61,195 nucleotides of DNA from an uncultured Bacteroidota bacterium (GTDB taxonomy: Bacteria; Bacteroidota; Bacteroidia; Bacteroidales; F082), in NCBI GenBank assembly GCA_913009685.1, contig CAJVXP010000011.1:1-61195 (forward strand). The letters are read 5' to 3'. Each line of letters opens with the position of its first letter. Within the stretch, counting starts at the first letter, position 1. This document shows, one piece after another, positions 45,136 through 52,887 of this stretch. A program made the translations under genes and the position numbers. Under the pieces are notes generated by a model. The model was not told where the DNA came from and searched no databases. It saw only the letters and a list, made by a program, of their open reading frames with translations.

Positions 45136-45732
45136 TTACTTCTTTGCCGGCTTTTTCCACTGAAAAGTTTTGATAAGATGACGGATATCATCTTTTATAA
45201 ATTGAATCACGGGTTCCAGCGAGTCGTTGTTAGGAACCACATAAAAATAGAGCGAGCCACGCAAAAAGTTACGGCTGCTGTCGGTAAGGATAAACTGATA
45301 CGGCGAGGCCACACCGCTTCCTTCGATGTCGTAAGTCATGCCATAAAGTTTCCGCTGCGGGTCGATGATAAGGCTGTCGTTGATGGCACTGGCTTTCGCA
45401 ATGTGTTTTACTACCATTTTGCGCGAATCTTCAAGATATTTTCTAAGATTATGATTGACAACTTTATAGCTGATATGCAGAGCGGCTTTGAACTGAGGAT
45501 AACGAATGTCTATCCAATATTTTTGTTGAGGAGAGTTAGGATCGTTGGTGATACGGGCATACGTTGGATACTCAAAGCTGTATGGAAAAGTGCTGTCGAA
45601 CCGGCGATATTGGTGTTGGGGCAGGTCGATACGAAAATAGCCGCGCGGTTTGGGAGTGTAATGGCTGTTACAGGAAAAAGCAAGAAAAAGCAGGGGCAGC
45701 AGGAAAAAAGTCCAGAAAGTTTTTTTATTCAT
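45136..45732 (-). CDS. gldD: Gliding motility lipoprotein GldD
   Basis: A 198-residue lipoprotein. The signal peptide ends in a lipobox LAFSC (Cys about 21), so the mature protein is membrane-anchored in the envelope. The conserved features of GldD are visible: PKPRGYFRIDLP after the signal, FPYSFEYPTYA and YDIEGSGVASPYQF. GldD is needed for gliding in Flavobacterium and is kept in many non-gliding relatives with a type IX secretion system. Its start overlaps the gldE stop by 8 bp, so the two are co-translated. Confidence 0.93.
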   Translation of the reverse strand: MNKKTFWTFFLLPLLFLAFSCNSHYTPKPRGYFRIDLPQHQYRRFDSTFPYSFEYPTYARITNDPNSPQQKYWIDIRYPQFKAALHISYKVVNHNLRKYLEDSRKMVVKHIAKASAINDSLIIDPQRKLYGMTYDIEGSGVASPYQFILTDSSRNFLRGSLYFYVVPNNDSLEPVIQFIKDDIRHLIKTFQWKKPAKK

Positions 45733-47080
45733 TTTTCTCCTCCGGGTTGAAGGTGATTTTTATCTTATTTATTTTTCGCACATCGGCATCCACAATCTCA
45801 AACGTAAACTGCCGGTATTTTATTTTCTCACCCTTTTCAGGAATCTTACCTTGTAGTTCCAGTACCAGTCCTCCCAGCGAATCAGACTCACCACGGTCGT
45901 TGTCAAAAATGTCGTCATCAATTTCCAGAATTTTACACAGGTCGTTTAGCGGGGTTTTCGCATCAAAAAGATAGGTATTATTATTCAGTTTCTTATAGTT
46001 AAAAGCTTTATCTTCCACATCAAACTCATCACTTATTTCTCCCACAATCTCTTCCAAAATATCCTCCAGTGTAATGATTCCGGATGTGCCGCCATACTCA
46101 TCCACCACAATGGCCATGTGGATTTTCTTTTCGCGAAACTCCTGCAACAAGTCGTTTATTTTTTTGTTTTCAGGCACAAAAAAGGCAGGACGAACCAGCG
46201 GTTTCCATTCCAGCTCTTCCTGTTTTTCAATCAATGGCAACAGGTCTTTAATATACAACAACCCTTCCACATGGTCAAGATTTTCTTTATAAACCGGAAT
46301 ACGTGAGTACCCCGATTCGGTTACAATCTGTATAACTTCGTGGAAAAGCATTTCTGTGTCGATAGCGGTAACATCTACCCGCGAGCGCATCACTTCGCTG
46401 GCTTCCTTTTCGCCAAAAGTGGCAATCCCTTTCAAAATCTTTTTCTCTTCTTCGGGAGTGGAGTCATCAACGGTCATGTCGATGGCATCGGAAAGCTCGC
46501 TCATGCTTACAAGGACTTTCTTCGCTACCAGTCGTTTGTCGATAACAGCGGTAGATTTAACGAGAATCATACTCAGTGGCTTGAAAAACCACAGCAAAAC
46601 GGCAATGGCATCTACCATAAAAAGCGAAAAAGCAACCGGTTTTTTGTTGGCGTAAATCTTAGGGAGAATCTCGCCGAAAATCAGCAGAAGCGAGGTAACA
46701 GTTACAATTTGCACCAGAAAAGTAAGTACAGGATGACTCGTCAGGTTAAACATCAACGTGGTGAGGTAGGTGGAGATAATCACAATTCCCACATTGATAA
46801 AATTATTGGAAATCAGTATGGTAGCCAGCAATTCCTTAGGCTTGTTACGCAGCATAATTACCTTTTTACCTCTTTTCCCGTGGTTTTTCTTCAGTTTATT
46901 CAGGTCAGCCGGCTGAAATGAAAAAAATGCTGTCTCCGAGCCGGAAATCAGTCCTGAAACTATAAGCATTACGATAAGTATGACTATGGTAATGACCGCT
47001 TCGGGCGGGAAGCCCTTATAAAAGTTACTGATCATTACTGACAAAAGGTGAGGGTCAGGATCCAAAGCAATCTCTTCCAA
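45725..47080 (-). CDS. gldE: Gliding motility-associated protein GldE (CNNM/CBS hemolysin family)
   Basis: A 451-residue membrane protein: a CNNM (DUF21) domain with about four spans (residues 24-190), two CBS domains (about 215-345; MRSRVDVTAIDTEM, and VVDEYGGTSGIITLEDILEE) and a CorC_HlyC C-terminal domain. The start is a TTG at 47080, because the family motif LDPDPHLLS begins at residue 6; a later ATG at 47035 would remove it. A TACTTTTG promoter box is 30 bp upstream. Ion efflux or envelope support for GldD is inferred. Confidence 0.92.
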   Translation of the reverse strand: MEEIALDPDPHLLSVMISNFYKGFPPEAVITIVILIVMLIVSGLISGSETAFFSFQPADLNKLKKNHGKRGKKVIMLRNKPKELLATILISNNFINVGIVIISTYLTTLMFNLTSHPVLTFLVQIVTVTSLLLIFGEILPKIYANKKPVAFSLFMVDAIAVLLWFFKPLSMILVKSTAVIDKRLVAKKVLVSMSELSDAIDMTVDDSTPEEEKKILKGIATFGEKEASEVMRSRVDVTAIDTEMLFHEVIQIVTESGYSRIPVYKENLDHVEGLLYIKDLLPLIEKQEELEWKPLVRPAFFVPENKKINDLLQEFREKKIHMAIVVDEYGGTSGIITLEDILEEIVGEISDEFDVEDKAFNYKKLNNNTYLFDAKTPLNDLCKILEIDDDIFDNDRGESDSLGGLVLELQGKIPEKGEKIKYRQFTFEIVDADVRKINKIKITFNPEEKNE

Positions 47081-47109
47081 AACAATGAATTTCGTTCAAC
47101 AATATGCAG

Positions 47110-47117
47110 CAAAAGTA
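47110..47117 (-). promoter_or_regulatory. -7 box of the gldE-gldD promoter
   Basis: TACTTTTG on the minus strand, 30 bp upstream of the TTG start of gldE. It shows that gldE-gldD can be transcribed independently of ssb. Confidence 0.6.
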
Positions 47118-47176
47118 AAAAGAATTGTATTACAATGGTAAACCGGTTAAAGTCAGCCTGCCGGCTCTTCTTTATT

Positions 47177-47833
47177 TTATAACTTAAAAGCGACTATCAT
47201 TCTGAAATAATTGCCCGGCAGCACATCCATATAGTCATAAACCGGCACCAACCCCTGTTTGTAGTCCGGTTTGATGATGAGATAATGTTTTCCCATGGGG
47301 ATGCTGATACCTATTCCGGCTGAAAACCCGTAATTGAAACCGGGAATATCTCCCTTTTCATTATATCGGGTCTCTTTGGAATAGGTGCTGTCATTCTCAC
47401 CTGAAGGATAAAACCAGGTAACGGAGGTTCCTTTTTCCCTTCCGCCGATATTTACCTCGAAAAAAACACCGGTTTCCAGGAAAAATTTCACCCGCTTTCC
47501 CATGTTCACCCTGACGGTAAATGGCATAGAGATGCTGCTGACGGAATACGTTACATCATAAGCTGTAGAATATTTGCCCTTGAATAGCTGTTTAGTAAAA
47601 CGACTGGTGTAGTTGTATTCAATCCCGAACAGGATGTTTACCCTTTTTTGGGGCAGCATGGTACGGTATAATCCGAGCCCGAAACCAGCCCGGCTATCCA
47701 CCCGGCCTCCTCTGACATAAGTCATATTGACGGAAGCAGCAAACGTATCAAAGAAGAAGGTGGTATCCTTTTGTTGAGCGAAGACCCAAATTCCGGAAAG
47801 AACCAGCAGCAACGTTAAAAAACATCTTTTCAT
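47177..47833 (-). CDS. Outer-membrane beta-barrel protein (porin-family-like)
   Basis: A 218-residue protein with a signal peptide (MKRCFLTLLLVLSGIWVFAQ). The rest is a series of alternating hydrophobic/polar strands such as GFGLGLYRTML, NILFGIEYNYTSRF, FFLETGVFFEVNIGG and GFSAGIGISIPMGKHYLIIKP, and it ends in a strand with an aromatic-hydrophobic C-terminus (MIVAFKL). This fits the small OmpW/OmpA-like 8-stranded barrels of Bacteroidota. Function unknown. It sits between gldE and ssb, where related genomes normally have no gene, and looks like an insertion. Confidence 0.8.
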   Translation of the reverse strand: MKRCFLTLLLVLSGIWVFAQQKDTTFFFDTFAASVNMTYVRGGRVDSRAGFGLGLYRTMLPQKRVNILFGIEYNYTSRFTKQLFKGKYSTAYDVTYSVSSISMPFTVRVNMGKRVKFFLETGVFFEVNIGGREKGTSVTWFYPSGENDSTYSKETRYNEKGDIPGFNYGFSAGIGISIPMGKHYLIIKPDYKQGLVPVYDYMDVLPGNYFRMIVAFKL

Positions 47834-47892
47834 GAGCTTCTTAGTTAATGACCGGCAATCTGTAACAGTCTATGCTTCCTAATATCGGAAAA

Positions 47893-48252
47893 TCACTGTT
47901 TTTCAAAAGTTATTTCCTCAGAATTAAAGCCATAGCACATTTTATTACGAAAATCTATAATTAATTCCAGGTTATTGAGATAATATTTATGTTTTGTCGG
48001 CTGAACAAGTATCATTAAAGTTCCGCGGTACCTGATTTCAATGGAGTCCTTATCCAGATGATAGTCGTAGTGTTCGTATCTCATGGTTTTATTTGACTGA
48101 TAAAAACTGCTGTTATCAACAAAAGAAAGTGTATCCGTTTTATCCAAAGAGATCCAGGTACCAAGAATTTTGTTTTGGTCAAATTTCGTACAGGCTGCAA
48201 ACACCAGAAAAGCAAGAAAAAGAAAAGGCAGTAATTTTTGTATTGTTTTCAT
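47893..48252 (-). CDS. Small lipoprotein of unknown function (lipocalin-like)
   Basis: A 119-residue lipoprotein: hydrophobic signal MKTIQKLLPFLFLAFLVFAA followed by the lipobox cysteine (Cys 21). The mature 98 residues contain the ILGTWIS start that is common in lipocalin-like/DUF4488-type domains, then predicted beta strands. No ligand or partner can be named. It is next to the barrel protein on the same strand, and the two may be co-transcribed. Confidence 0.75.
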   Translation of the reverse strand: MKTIQKLLPFLFLAFLVFAACTKFDQNKILGTWISLDKTDTLSFVDNSSFYQSNKTMRYEHYDYHLDKDSIEIRYRGTLMILVQPTKHKYYLNNLELIIDFRNKMCYGFNSEEITFEKQ

Positions 48253-48301
48253 TTCGTACCTTTATTTTGTTGTTTCGCCTGCCCGAAACAAGGACAAGCC
48301 G

Positions 48302-48745
48302 TTAAAACGGTAAGTCGTCTTCCGGAGTAGCAGCAACATCCGGTGTATCCTGCGTCGGCGGCTGTTGCTGTGTCGGCGGCTGAGGTGCACTTTCGCTTCC
48401 GTAAGAACCACTATCGGCAGATTTGCGCAGCAGAATGTTGATTTTGTCTGCTATGATTTCGGTGATATAGCGTTCGTTCTGTTCTTTATCGGTGTATTTC
48501 CGGGTTTTTATTTTCCCTTCCACATACACCAGATCGCCTTTGGCAAATGTTTTGTCGGCAAGATAACGGTAACCGGCAATGTTGTGCCATTCGGTTTGTT
48601 CAATCCACTCGTTTTTGTCTCTGTCGCGATAACTTTCAGTAGTTGCCAACGAAAAACTGATCTTTTTGTTTCCGTTATCAAAAACATAGGTGTCGGGGTC
48701 TTTTCCAATGCGCCCGATAAGCATTACTTTGTTTAATCCAGCCAT
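48302..48745 (-). CDS. ssb: Single-stranded DNA-binding protein
   Basis: A 147-residue SSB. Residues 1-105 form the OB fold (MAGLNKVMLIGRIGKDPD, WHNIAGYRYLADKTFAKGDLV, VEGKIKTRKY). A Gln/Pro/Ser-rich linker follows, and the tail ends in the acidic DDLPF motif that recruits replication and repair proteins. I chose the ATG at 48745, where the family begins; the open frame continues to 49063 across the 56-bp MITE without protein-like sequence. In many Bacteroidota ssb is preceded by mutY and followed by gldE; neither adjacency holds here. Confidence 0.95.
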   Translation of the reverse strand: MAGLNKVMLIGRIGKDPDTYVFDNGNKKISFSLATTESYRDRDKNEWIEQTEWHNIAGYRYLADKTFAKGDLVYVEGKIKTRKYTDKEQNERYITEIIADKINILLRKSADSGSYGSESAPQPPTQQQPPTQDTPDVAATPEDDLPF

Positions 48746-48835
48746 GATATTGTTCTGTTTTATGATTTTTTGATCCTGTAAATAACGGGTAATGAGCCGC
48801 AGAACAGGAAAGTTTATTAATTGCTTTTGCTGAAC

Positions 48836-48843
48836 CAAAGATA
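48836..48843 (-). promoter_or_regulatory. -7 box of the ssb promoter
   Basis: TATCTTTG on the minus strand, about 90 bp before the ssb start and about 50 bp from the 56-bp MITE. Confidence 0.55.
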
Positions 48844-48891
48844 GTGAATTTTTTGCAGCCTTGTTTAAAAAGCTCCAATAAAAAAACATAA

Positions 48892-48947
48892 GGGGACTTC
48901 TAATAATTACTTTGTTTCTTGAAAGAAAGTAATTATTAGAAGTCCCC
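48892..48947. mobile_element. Minimal 56-bp MITE with 22-bp perfect inverted repeats and ATAA duplication
   Basis: The left arm GGGGACTTCTAATAATTACT plus TT (48892-48913) is the exact reverse complement of the right arm (48926-48947) around a 12-nt centre. ATAA repeats directly at 48888-48891 and 48948-48951. The ends match those of the 262-bp element at 19205, and the centre (reverse strand TTTCTTTCAAGAAACAAA) matches that element just inside its left end, so this is an internally deleted relative. It is the smallest form one could expect to move. Confidence 0.9.
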
Positions 48948-48951
48948 ATAA

Positions 48952-49429
48952 AACAAGCCGAAACTTTTACGTGAGAAAGTTGCTGCCGGCAAAAGGGCGA
49001 AGGCGCTCCGGTGGTGAACGGAAGCTTTGACCAGCGAAAAAACATCGGGCAGGGCCTCAACAAACCGGTGATAATACGCTCTCTGATTTACAGGCGTTTG
49101 CTGTAAAATAATTTCGGATAATCATATTTTATGGTTCTATGTCAAATTCTGTGGGTAATTCTAAGGATTTGAAATTTCGTTATCGCACTTAACGACACAG
49201 AACCTGTTTTTACGGGTTGCGAATGCTTCGCCGGGGCAGCTGTTGCTTGTTTTGGGCATACCAGATCGTTAATTTTTCTTCAAAATCTACATTCACAAAA
49301 CGAAATGTGTTAAAAAAGAACTCATTAGAATAACTTTTTTTGTTTTTTTAATACAACTGATACAAATTCTTCTTATTTTTGTCGCCCAAATTAGTAAACT
49401 AATTTTTAACATTTTAAAAACATACAGAA
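48952..49429. other. Gap upstream of HU with a candidate small inverted-repeat element
   Basis: No gene is supported. GGTTCTATGTC (49133-49143) pairs with 49194-49204 at 10 of 11 positions and bounds a 72-bp stretch. No target duplication was seen. The rest is AT-rich promoter-like sequence for HU. No recognisable mutY remnant was found, although that gene is often located near here in the phylum. Confidence 0.4.
49374..49381 (+). promoter_or_regulatory. -7 box of the HU promoter
   Basis: TATTTTTG fits TAnnTTTG, 48 bp before the HU ATG, in a T-rich context. Confidence 0.5.
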
Positions 49430-49714
49430 ATGACAAAAGCAGAAATTGTATCAGACATTGCAAACAAAACAGGAATTGAAAAAGTAGCTGTACAGGCTGT
49501 AGTTGAATCTTTCATGGATAGTCTGAAAGAAACCATGGTCAATGGTGAAAACGTTTACTTAAGAGGTTTTGGGAGTTTCATCATCAAAGAGAGAGCAGAA
49601 AAAACCGGTCGTAACATTTCAAAGAACACCACGATTGTTATCCCCGCACACAAAATTCCTGCTTTTAAACCTGCAAAATCGTTTGTGAACGAAGTTAAAA
49701 GCAACGTAAAATAA
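49430..49714 (+). CDS. hup: HU family DNA-binding protein
   Basis: A 94-residue nucleoid protein. It shows the HU/IHF pattern: MTKAEIVSDIANKTGI helix, LRGFGSFIIKERAEKTGRNI arm start, and the DNA-intercalating loop with IVIPAHKIPAFKPAKSF near the C-terminus. It bends and compacts DNA as a dimer. The mS38-like gene follows after 22 bp and rng after that; the HU-mS38-rng order is a familiar trait of Bacteroidales. Confidence 0.94.
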   Translation: MTKAEIVSDIANKTGIEKVAVQAVVESFMDSLKETMVNGENVYLRGFGSFIIKERAEKTGRNISKNTTIVIPAHKIPAFKPAKSFVNEVKSNVK

Positions 49715-49736
49715 TTTATCTTAAAAATTTATCACT

Positions 49737-49826
49737 ATGCCAAACGGAAAAAAGAGGAAGAGACATAAGATGGCGACACACAAACGCAAAAAACGTTTGA
49801 GGAAGAACAGGCATAAGAAGAAATAA
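49737..49826 (+). CDS. 29-residue basic protein, mS38/COX24 (AURKAIP1)-like, likely ribosomal
   Basis: A tiny frame, ATG to TAA, encoding a peptide rich in Lys, Arg and His (starting MPNGKKRKRHKMATHKRKKR). The (H)KMxTHKRKKRLRKNRHKKK pattern is that of the AURKAIP1/COX24 C-terminal domain, known as mS38 in mitochondrial ribosomes and related to bacterial bS22. It is very likely a small-subunit ribosomal protein. It lies 22 bp after HU and 161 bp before rng. Standard gene length cut-offs miss it. Confidence 0.85.
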   Translation: MPNGKKRKRHKMATHKRKKRLRKNRHKKK

Positions 49827-49987
49827 TTATTTCTTAATATGAAATAGCCGGCATTATGCAGGGTTATAAAGCCGGCTATTGTTTTTTTTATTCCACACCT
49901 TAAAATGTGGCTTAAATTTTCTATTTATCCCTCCAAAATTTAGGTTACAAGTAAATATTATAAATATAAGTAAATCAATATTAAAAA

Positions 49988-51538
49988 GTGAACAAAGAAT
50001 TAATTATCGATTCAAATGTTACAGAGGTTAATATTGCGCTACTTGAGGATAAACATCTGGTTGAATTACATAAGGAACAAAACAACAATAATTTCTCTGT
50101 AGGCGATGTGTTTCTGGGAAAGGTGCATAAAATTATGCCCGGACTGAATGCTGCTTTTGTGAAAGTAGGTTATGAGAAAGATGCTTTTTTGCATTACCTC
50201 GACCTGGGACCACAGATTCGCACCATGAATAACTACACAAGATTGCTGCAGCAGGGAAGAGGAGACAGGATTTCTTATGCAAAGTTTAAACCGGAACCGG
50301 ATATTGAAAAAAGCGGTAAAATAACTAAAATTCTCAGCCCCGGGCAGGAGATACTGGTTCAGATAGCCAAAGAACCTATTTCTACCAAAGGACCGCGAAT
50401 TTCCACGGAAATTTCCTTCCCGGGAAGATTTTTGGTACTACTGCCTTTTTCAAATAAAATATCCATTTCACAAAAGATCAGAAGTAAAGAAGAAAGAGGA
50501 AGGCTGAAACGCCTGATAATGAGTATTAAACCGGATAATTACGGCGTAATTATCCGCACAGTGGCCGAAAACAAGAAAGTGGCCGAACTGGATACCGACC
50601 TCCGCAATCTGGTTGAGAAATGGGAAAGAATATCCACCAAATTACCTAACCTCAAGGCACCGCAGAAAGTTTTAAAAGAACTGGGTCGTACCTCTACAAT
50701 TTTAAGGGATCTCCTTAATGAATCGTTCAACAACATTTATATCAACGACCCCGTATTGTATGATGAAATAAGAACCTATATTCAACGGATAGCTCCCGAC
50801 AAAAAAGAAATTATTAAGCTTTATAAAGGACAGGAACCCATATTCGAACATTTTCATGTCGATAAACAGATAAGAAATTCTTTTGGTAAAAATGTTACCA
50901 TTAAAAGTGGCGTTTATCTCATCATCGAACACACCGAAGCTCTGCATGTTATTGACGTAAACAGCGGACATCGTGTTAACAAAAACAATTCCCAGGAACA
51001 AAATGCGCTGGCCACCAACCTGGAGGCGGCTACAGAAATAGCCCGCCAGCTGCGCTTACGTGATATGGGCGGTATTATTGTTATCGATTTTATCGATATG
51101 CATGAATCCAAAAACAGGCATACCCTTTTTGAACATCTCAAAACAGAAATGTCCAAAGACAGGGCTAAACATACCATCCTTCCCCCTTCAAAATTTGGAC
51201 TTATTCAGATTACACGGCAACGTGTACGGCCTGAAATGTCTATTTCCATGGTGGAGAAATGTCCCGTTTGTAATGGTACAGGCCAGATTAAATCCAGCAT
51301 CAGCGTGATTGACGACATCGAAAACAACCTGGAATATCTGCTCCTTGATCAAAATGAAAAGGGGCTGACGTTGAGTGTACATTCCTATATTTATGCTTAT
51401 CTCATCCATGGACTGATTTCAAAACAGCTAAAATGGCTTGTTGAATATAAAAAATGGATTAAAATTAAAGAGATGAAAAATTATCACATGCTTGAATTTC
51501 ATTTCTTTGATAAAAATGGTGGTGAATTGAAACAATAA
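49988..51538 (+). CDS. rng: Ribonuclease G/E family protein
   Basis: A 516-residue endoribonuclease for rRNA maturation and mRNA decay. The start is GTG. The N-terminal S1-like domain (VGDVFLGKVHKIMPGLNAAFVKVG, about 39-62), the 5' sensor/RNase H-like region and the catalytic DNase I-like domain are present, with the magnesium aspartates in VIDVNSG and IVIDFIDM. The zinc-link cysteines are seen in CPVCNGTGQI (about 424-433). Its length fits RNase G rather than RNase E because the long C-terminal scaffold is absent. Confidence 0.95.
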   Translation: MNKELIIDSNVTEVNIALLEDKHLVELHKEQNNNNFSVGDVFLGKVHKIMPGLNAAFVKVGYEKDAFLHYLDLGPQIRTMNNYTRLLQQGRGDRISYAKFKPEPDIEKSGKITKILSPGQEILVQIAKEPISTKGPRISTEISFPGRFLVLLPFSNKISISQKIRSKEERGRLKRLIMSIKPDNYGVIIRTVAENKKVAELDTDLRNLVEKWERISTKLPNLKAPQKVLKELGRTSTILRDLLNESFNNIYINDPVLYDEIRTYIQRIAPDKKEIIKLYKGQEPIFEHFHVDKQIRNSFGKNVTIKSGVYLIIEHTEALHVIDVNSGHRVNKNNSQEQNALATNLEAATEIARQLRLRDMGGIIVIDFIDMHESKNRHTLFEHLKTEMSKDRAKHTILPPSKFGLIQITRQRVRPEMSISMVEKCPVCNGTGQIKSSISVIDDIENNLEYLLLDQNEKGLTLSVHSYIYAYLIHGLISKQLKWLVEYKKWIKIKEMKNYHMLEFHFFDKNGGELKQ

Positions 51539-51567
51539 AAAAAAACCGGCCAAAAGCCGGTTTTTTT
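51538..51567. terminator. Bidirectional intrinsic terminator
   Basis: AAACCGGC and GCCGGTTT (51543-51550 with 51556-51563) with A and T tracts on the two sides. It separates rng from the convergent stress-protein operon. Confidence 0.9.
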
Positions 51568-51579
51568 ATTGACGTTGTT

Positions 51580-52428
51580 TTACATCAGGTATCCGGTGTT
51601 AGCAATGTGCACGCTTAAAACGGGAATGGGAGAATGGTTAACCATTTGTGCCGCATAGGGGCCAAGCCAAAGGTTAGCGGTGGTTGTTTCCTGCTCGGTC
51701 ATTATTGAAATCAGGTTGGCGTTTACTTTTTTGGCATAATCCAGCACGGCATCGGTAATGTTACTGGCATCAAGGTAAACAATGCGGTAACGAATCTCGT
51801 TTTCTTTCAGATAATCTTCTGCTTGTGCAACATAATTCTTAATGCGGTAGCGGACGTCGTCCTGGGGAGAAGTATATACGCCGAGGACATGAATTTCCGC
51901 ATCAAAATATTTAGCGAGCAAAGCGGTTATAGGAAGTTTTTGACGGGTTATCTTGGTACTATCAAGCGGCATAACAATGGTTTTGAGCTCTTTGTTTGAG
52001 TCCACGCCCGCCCTGATGGTGATAATAGGAAGCCTGCTGGCAGCGACAATGCGGTTGGCGTTGCTGCCAATCCAGAATTCCTCAAAACCCGATGAGCCAT
52101 GGGTTCCAATTACTATAAGAAAGGCATTCACCTCTTTGGCCACATTACAAATCACTTTATAAACTTTGCCCTTCTCCAAGCGGAAATCAATGTCGGTGTC
52201 AGGAGCTAATTGCGGGCGGTATTTTTCAATAAGTTTTTCGAATCGTTTTTGAACTTCAGCGCGAATATTATCAGGCTCCACAGAAAATATTTCTTTGGAA
52301 TAGTCCAGATGATTGGCCCAAACCATGGTGATTCCGGCATTTGCGTGACAGGCAATGATGACAGCATGTTCAAGTGCATTCATAGAGCAATCGGAAAAAT
52401 CGACCCCAACAACAATTTTTTTACACAT
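51580..52428 (-). CDS. Universal stress protein, two USP domains
   Basis: A 282-residue tandem USP. Domain 1 (about 1-145) has the ATP-site GTHGSSGFEEFWIGSNANRI with the G..G........GS pattern. Domain 2 (about 150-282) ends in WLGPYAAQMVNHSPIPVLSV. The closest paralogue in the window is the USP at 52888-53727, which has the same EEFWIGSNA(N/Y)RI block. It is the last gene of a three-gene unit with a SPOR protein in the middle. Stress or dormancy function is known for the family; the ligand is unknown. Confidence 0.92.
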   Translation of the reverse strand: MCKKIVVGVDFSDCSMNALEHAVIIACHANAGITMVWANHLDYSKEIFSVEPDNIRAEVQKRFEKLIEKYRPQLAPDTDIDFRLEKGKVYKVICNVAKEVNAFLIVIGTHGSSGFEEFWIGSNANRIVAASRLPIITIRAGVDSNKELKTIVMPLDSTKITRQKLPITALLAKYFDAEIHVLGVYTSPQDDVRYRIKNYVAQAEDYLKENEIRYRIVYLDASNITDAVLDYAKKVNANLISIMTEQETTTANLWLGPYAAQMVNHSPIPVLSVHIANTGYLM

Positions 52429-52449
52429 GATATTTGGTTTTAATGTTAG

Positions 52450-52872
52450 CTATTTGGGAATTTGAATATCATCTTTTATCTCCCATGCCAGCGGATAGAC
52501 TCGTTTTATTTTTTCCAGAAAACGAATGGCATCCAAACGTGTTCTGAAGTCGCCCACACGCACCCTGTAGTAGGGCTCATTAAAAGTAATGTAGCCGGGG
52601 ACATTGTATCTTTTCTCGAAGTTATCACGAATAGTCAGCGCTTTATCCAATGCCGTATTTCCTGATTCTTTGTAAATTTGAATCCGGTATCCGGGAATAA
52701 CGGGAAATTTTTCATTTTGTAAAACGTGTAGTTTTAACAGGGTGTCAATGCGTGCATCCCCAATAAAATCACTATGGACTATTTGCAAACTGTCCTGAGC
52801 AAAAAGGGCTCCTGTTATTAATAAAAACAGGGCTAAAACAAAAATCTTTTTACTTTCTCTGTCTTTTTTCAT
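52450..52872 (-). CDS. SPOR domain envelope protein
   Basis: A 140-residue exported protein: signal peptide or anchor (about 9-25, IFVLALFLLITGALFAQ), a short linker, and a SPOR-like domain (about 56-135; GYRIQIYKESGNTALDKALT, then YYRVRVGDFRTRLDAIRFLE). SPOR domains bind glycan strands lacking stem peptides at division sites. It lies between two universal stress protein genes with spacings of 15 and 21 bp, an unusual placement for a cell-wall-binding protein. Confidence 0.85.
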   Translation of the reverse strand: MKKDRESKKIFVLALFLLITGALFAQDSLQIVHSDFIGDARIDTLLKLHVLQNEKFPVIPGYRIQIYKESGNTALDKALTIRDNFEKRYNVPGYITFNEPYYRVRVGDFRTRLDAIRFLEKIKRVYPLAWEIKDDIQIPK

Positions 52873-52887
52873 TCTTTTCTTTGTTAA

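Noticed and set aside
48746-49063. N-terminal extension of ssb by about 106 residues
   Set aside because: The extension runs through the 56-bp MITE and past the TATCTTTG promoter box, and SSB proteins start at the MAGLNKVMLIG sequence.
49064-49429. Degraded mutY remnant upstream of ssb
   Set aside because: I looked for MutY motifs in both directions and found none that I could defend.
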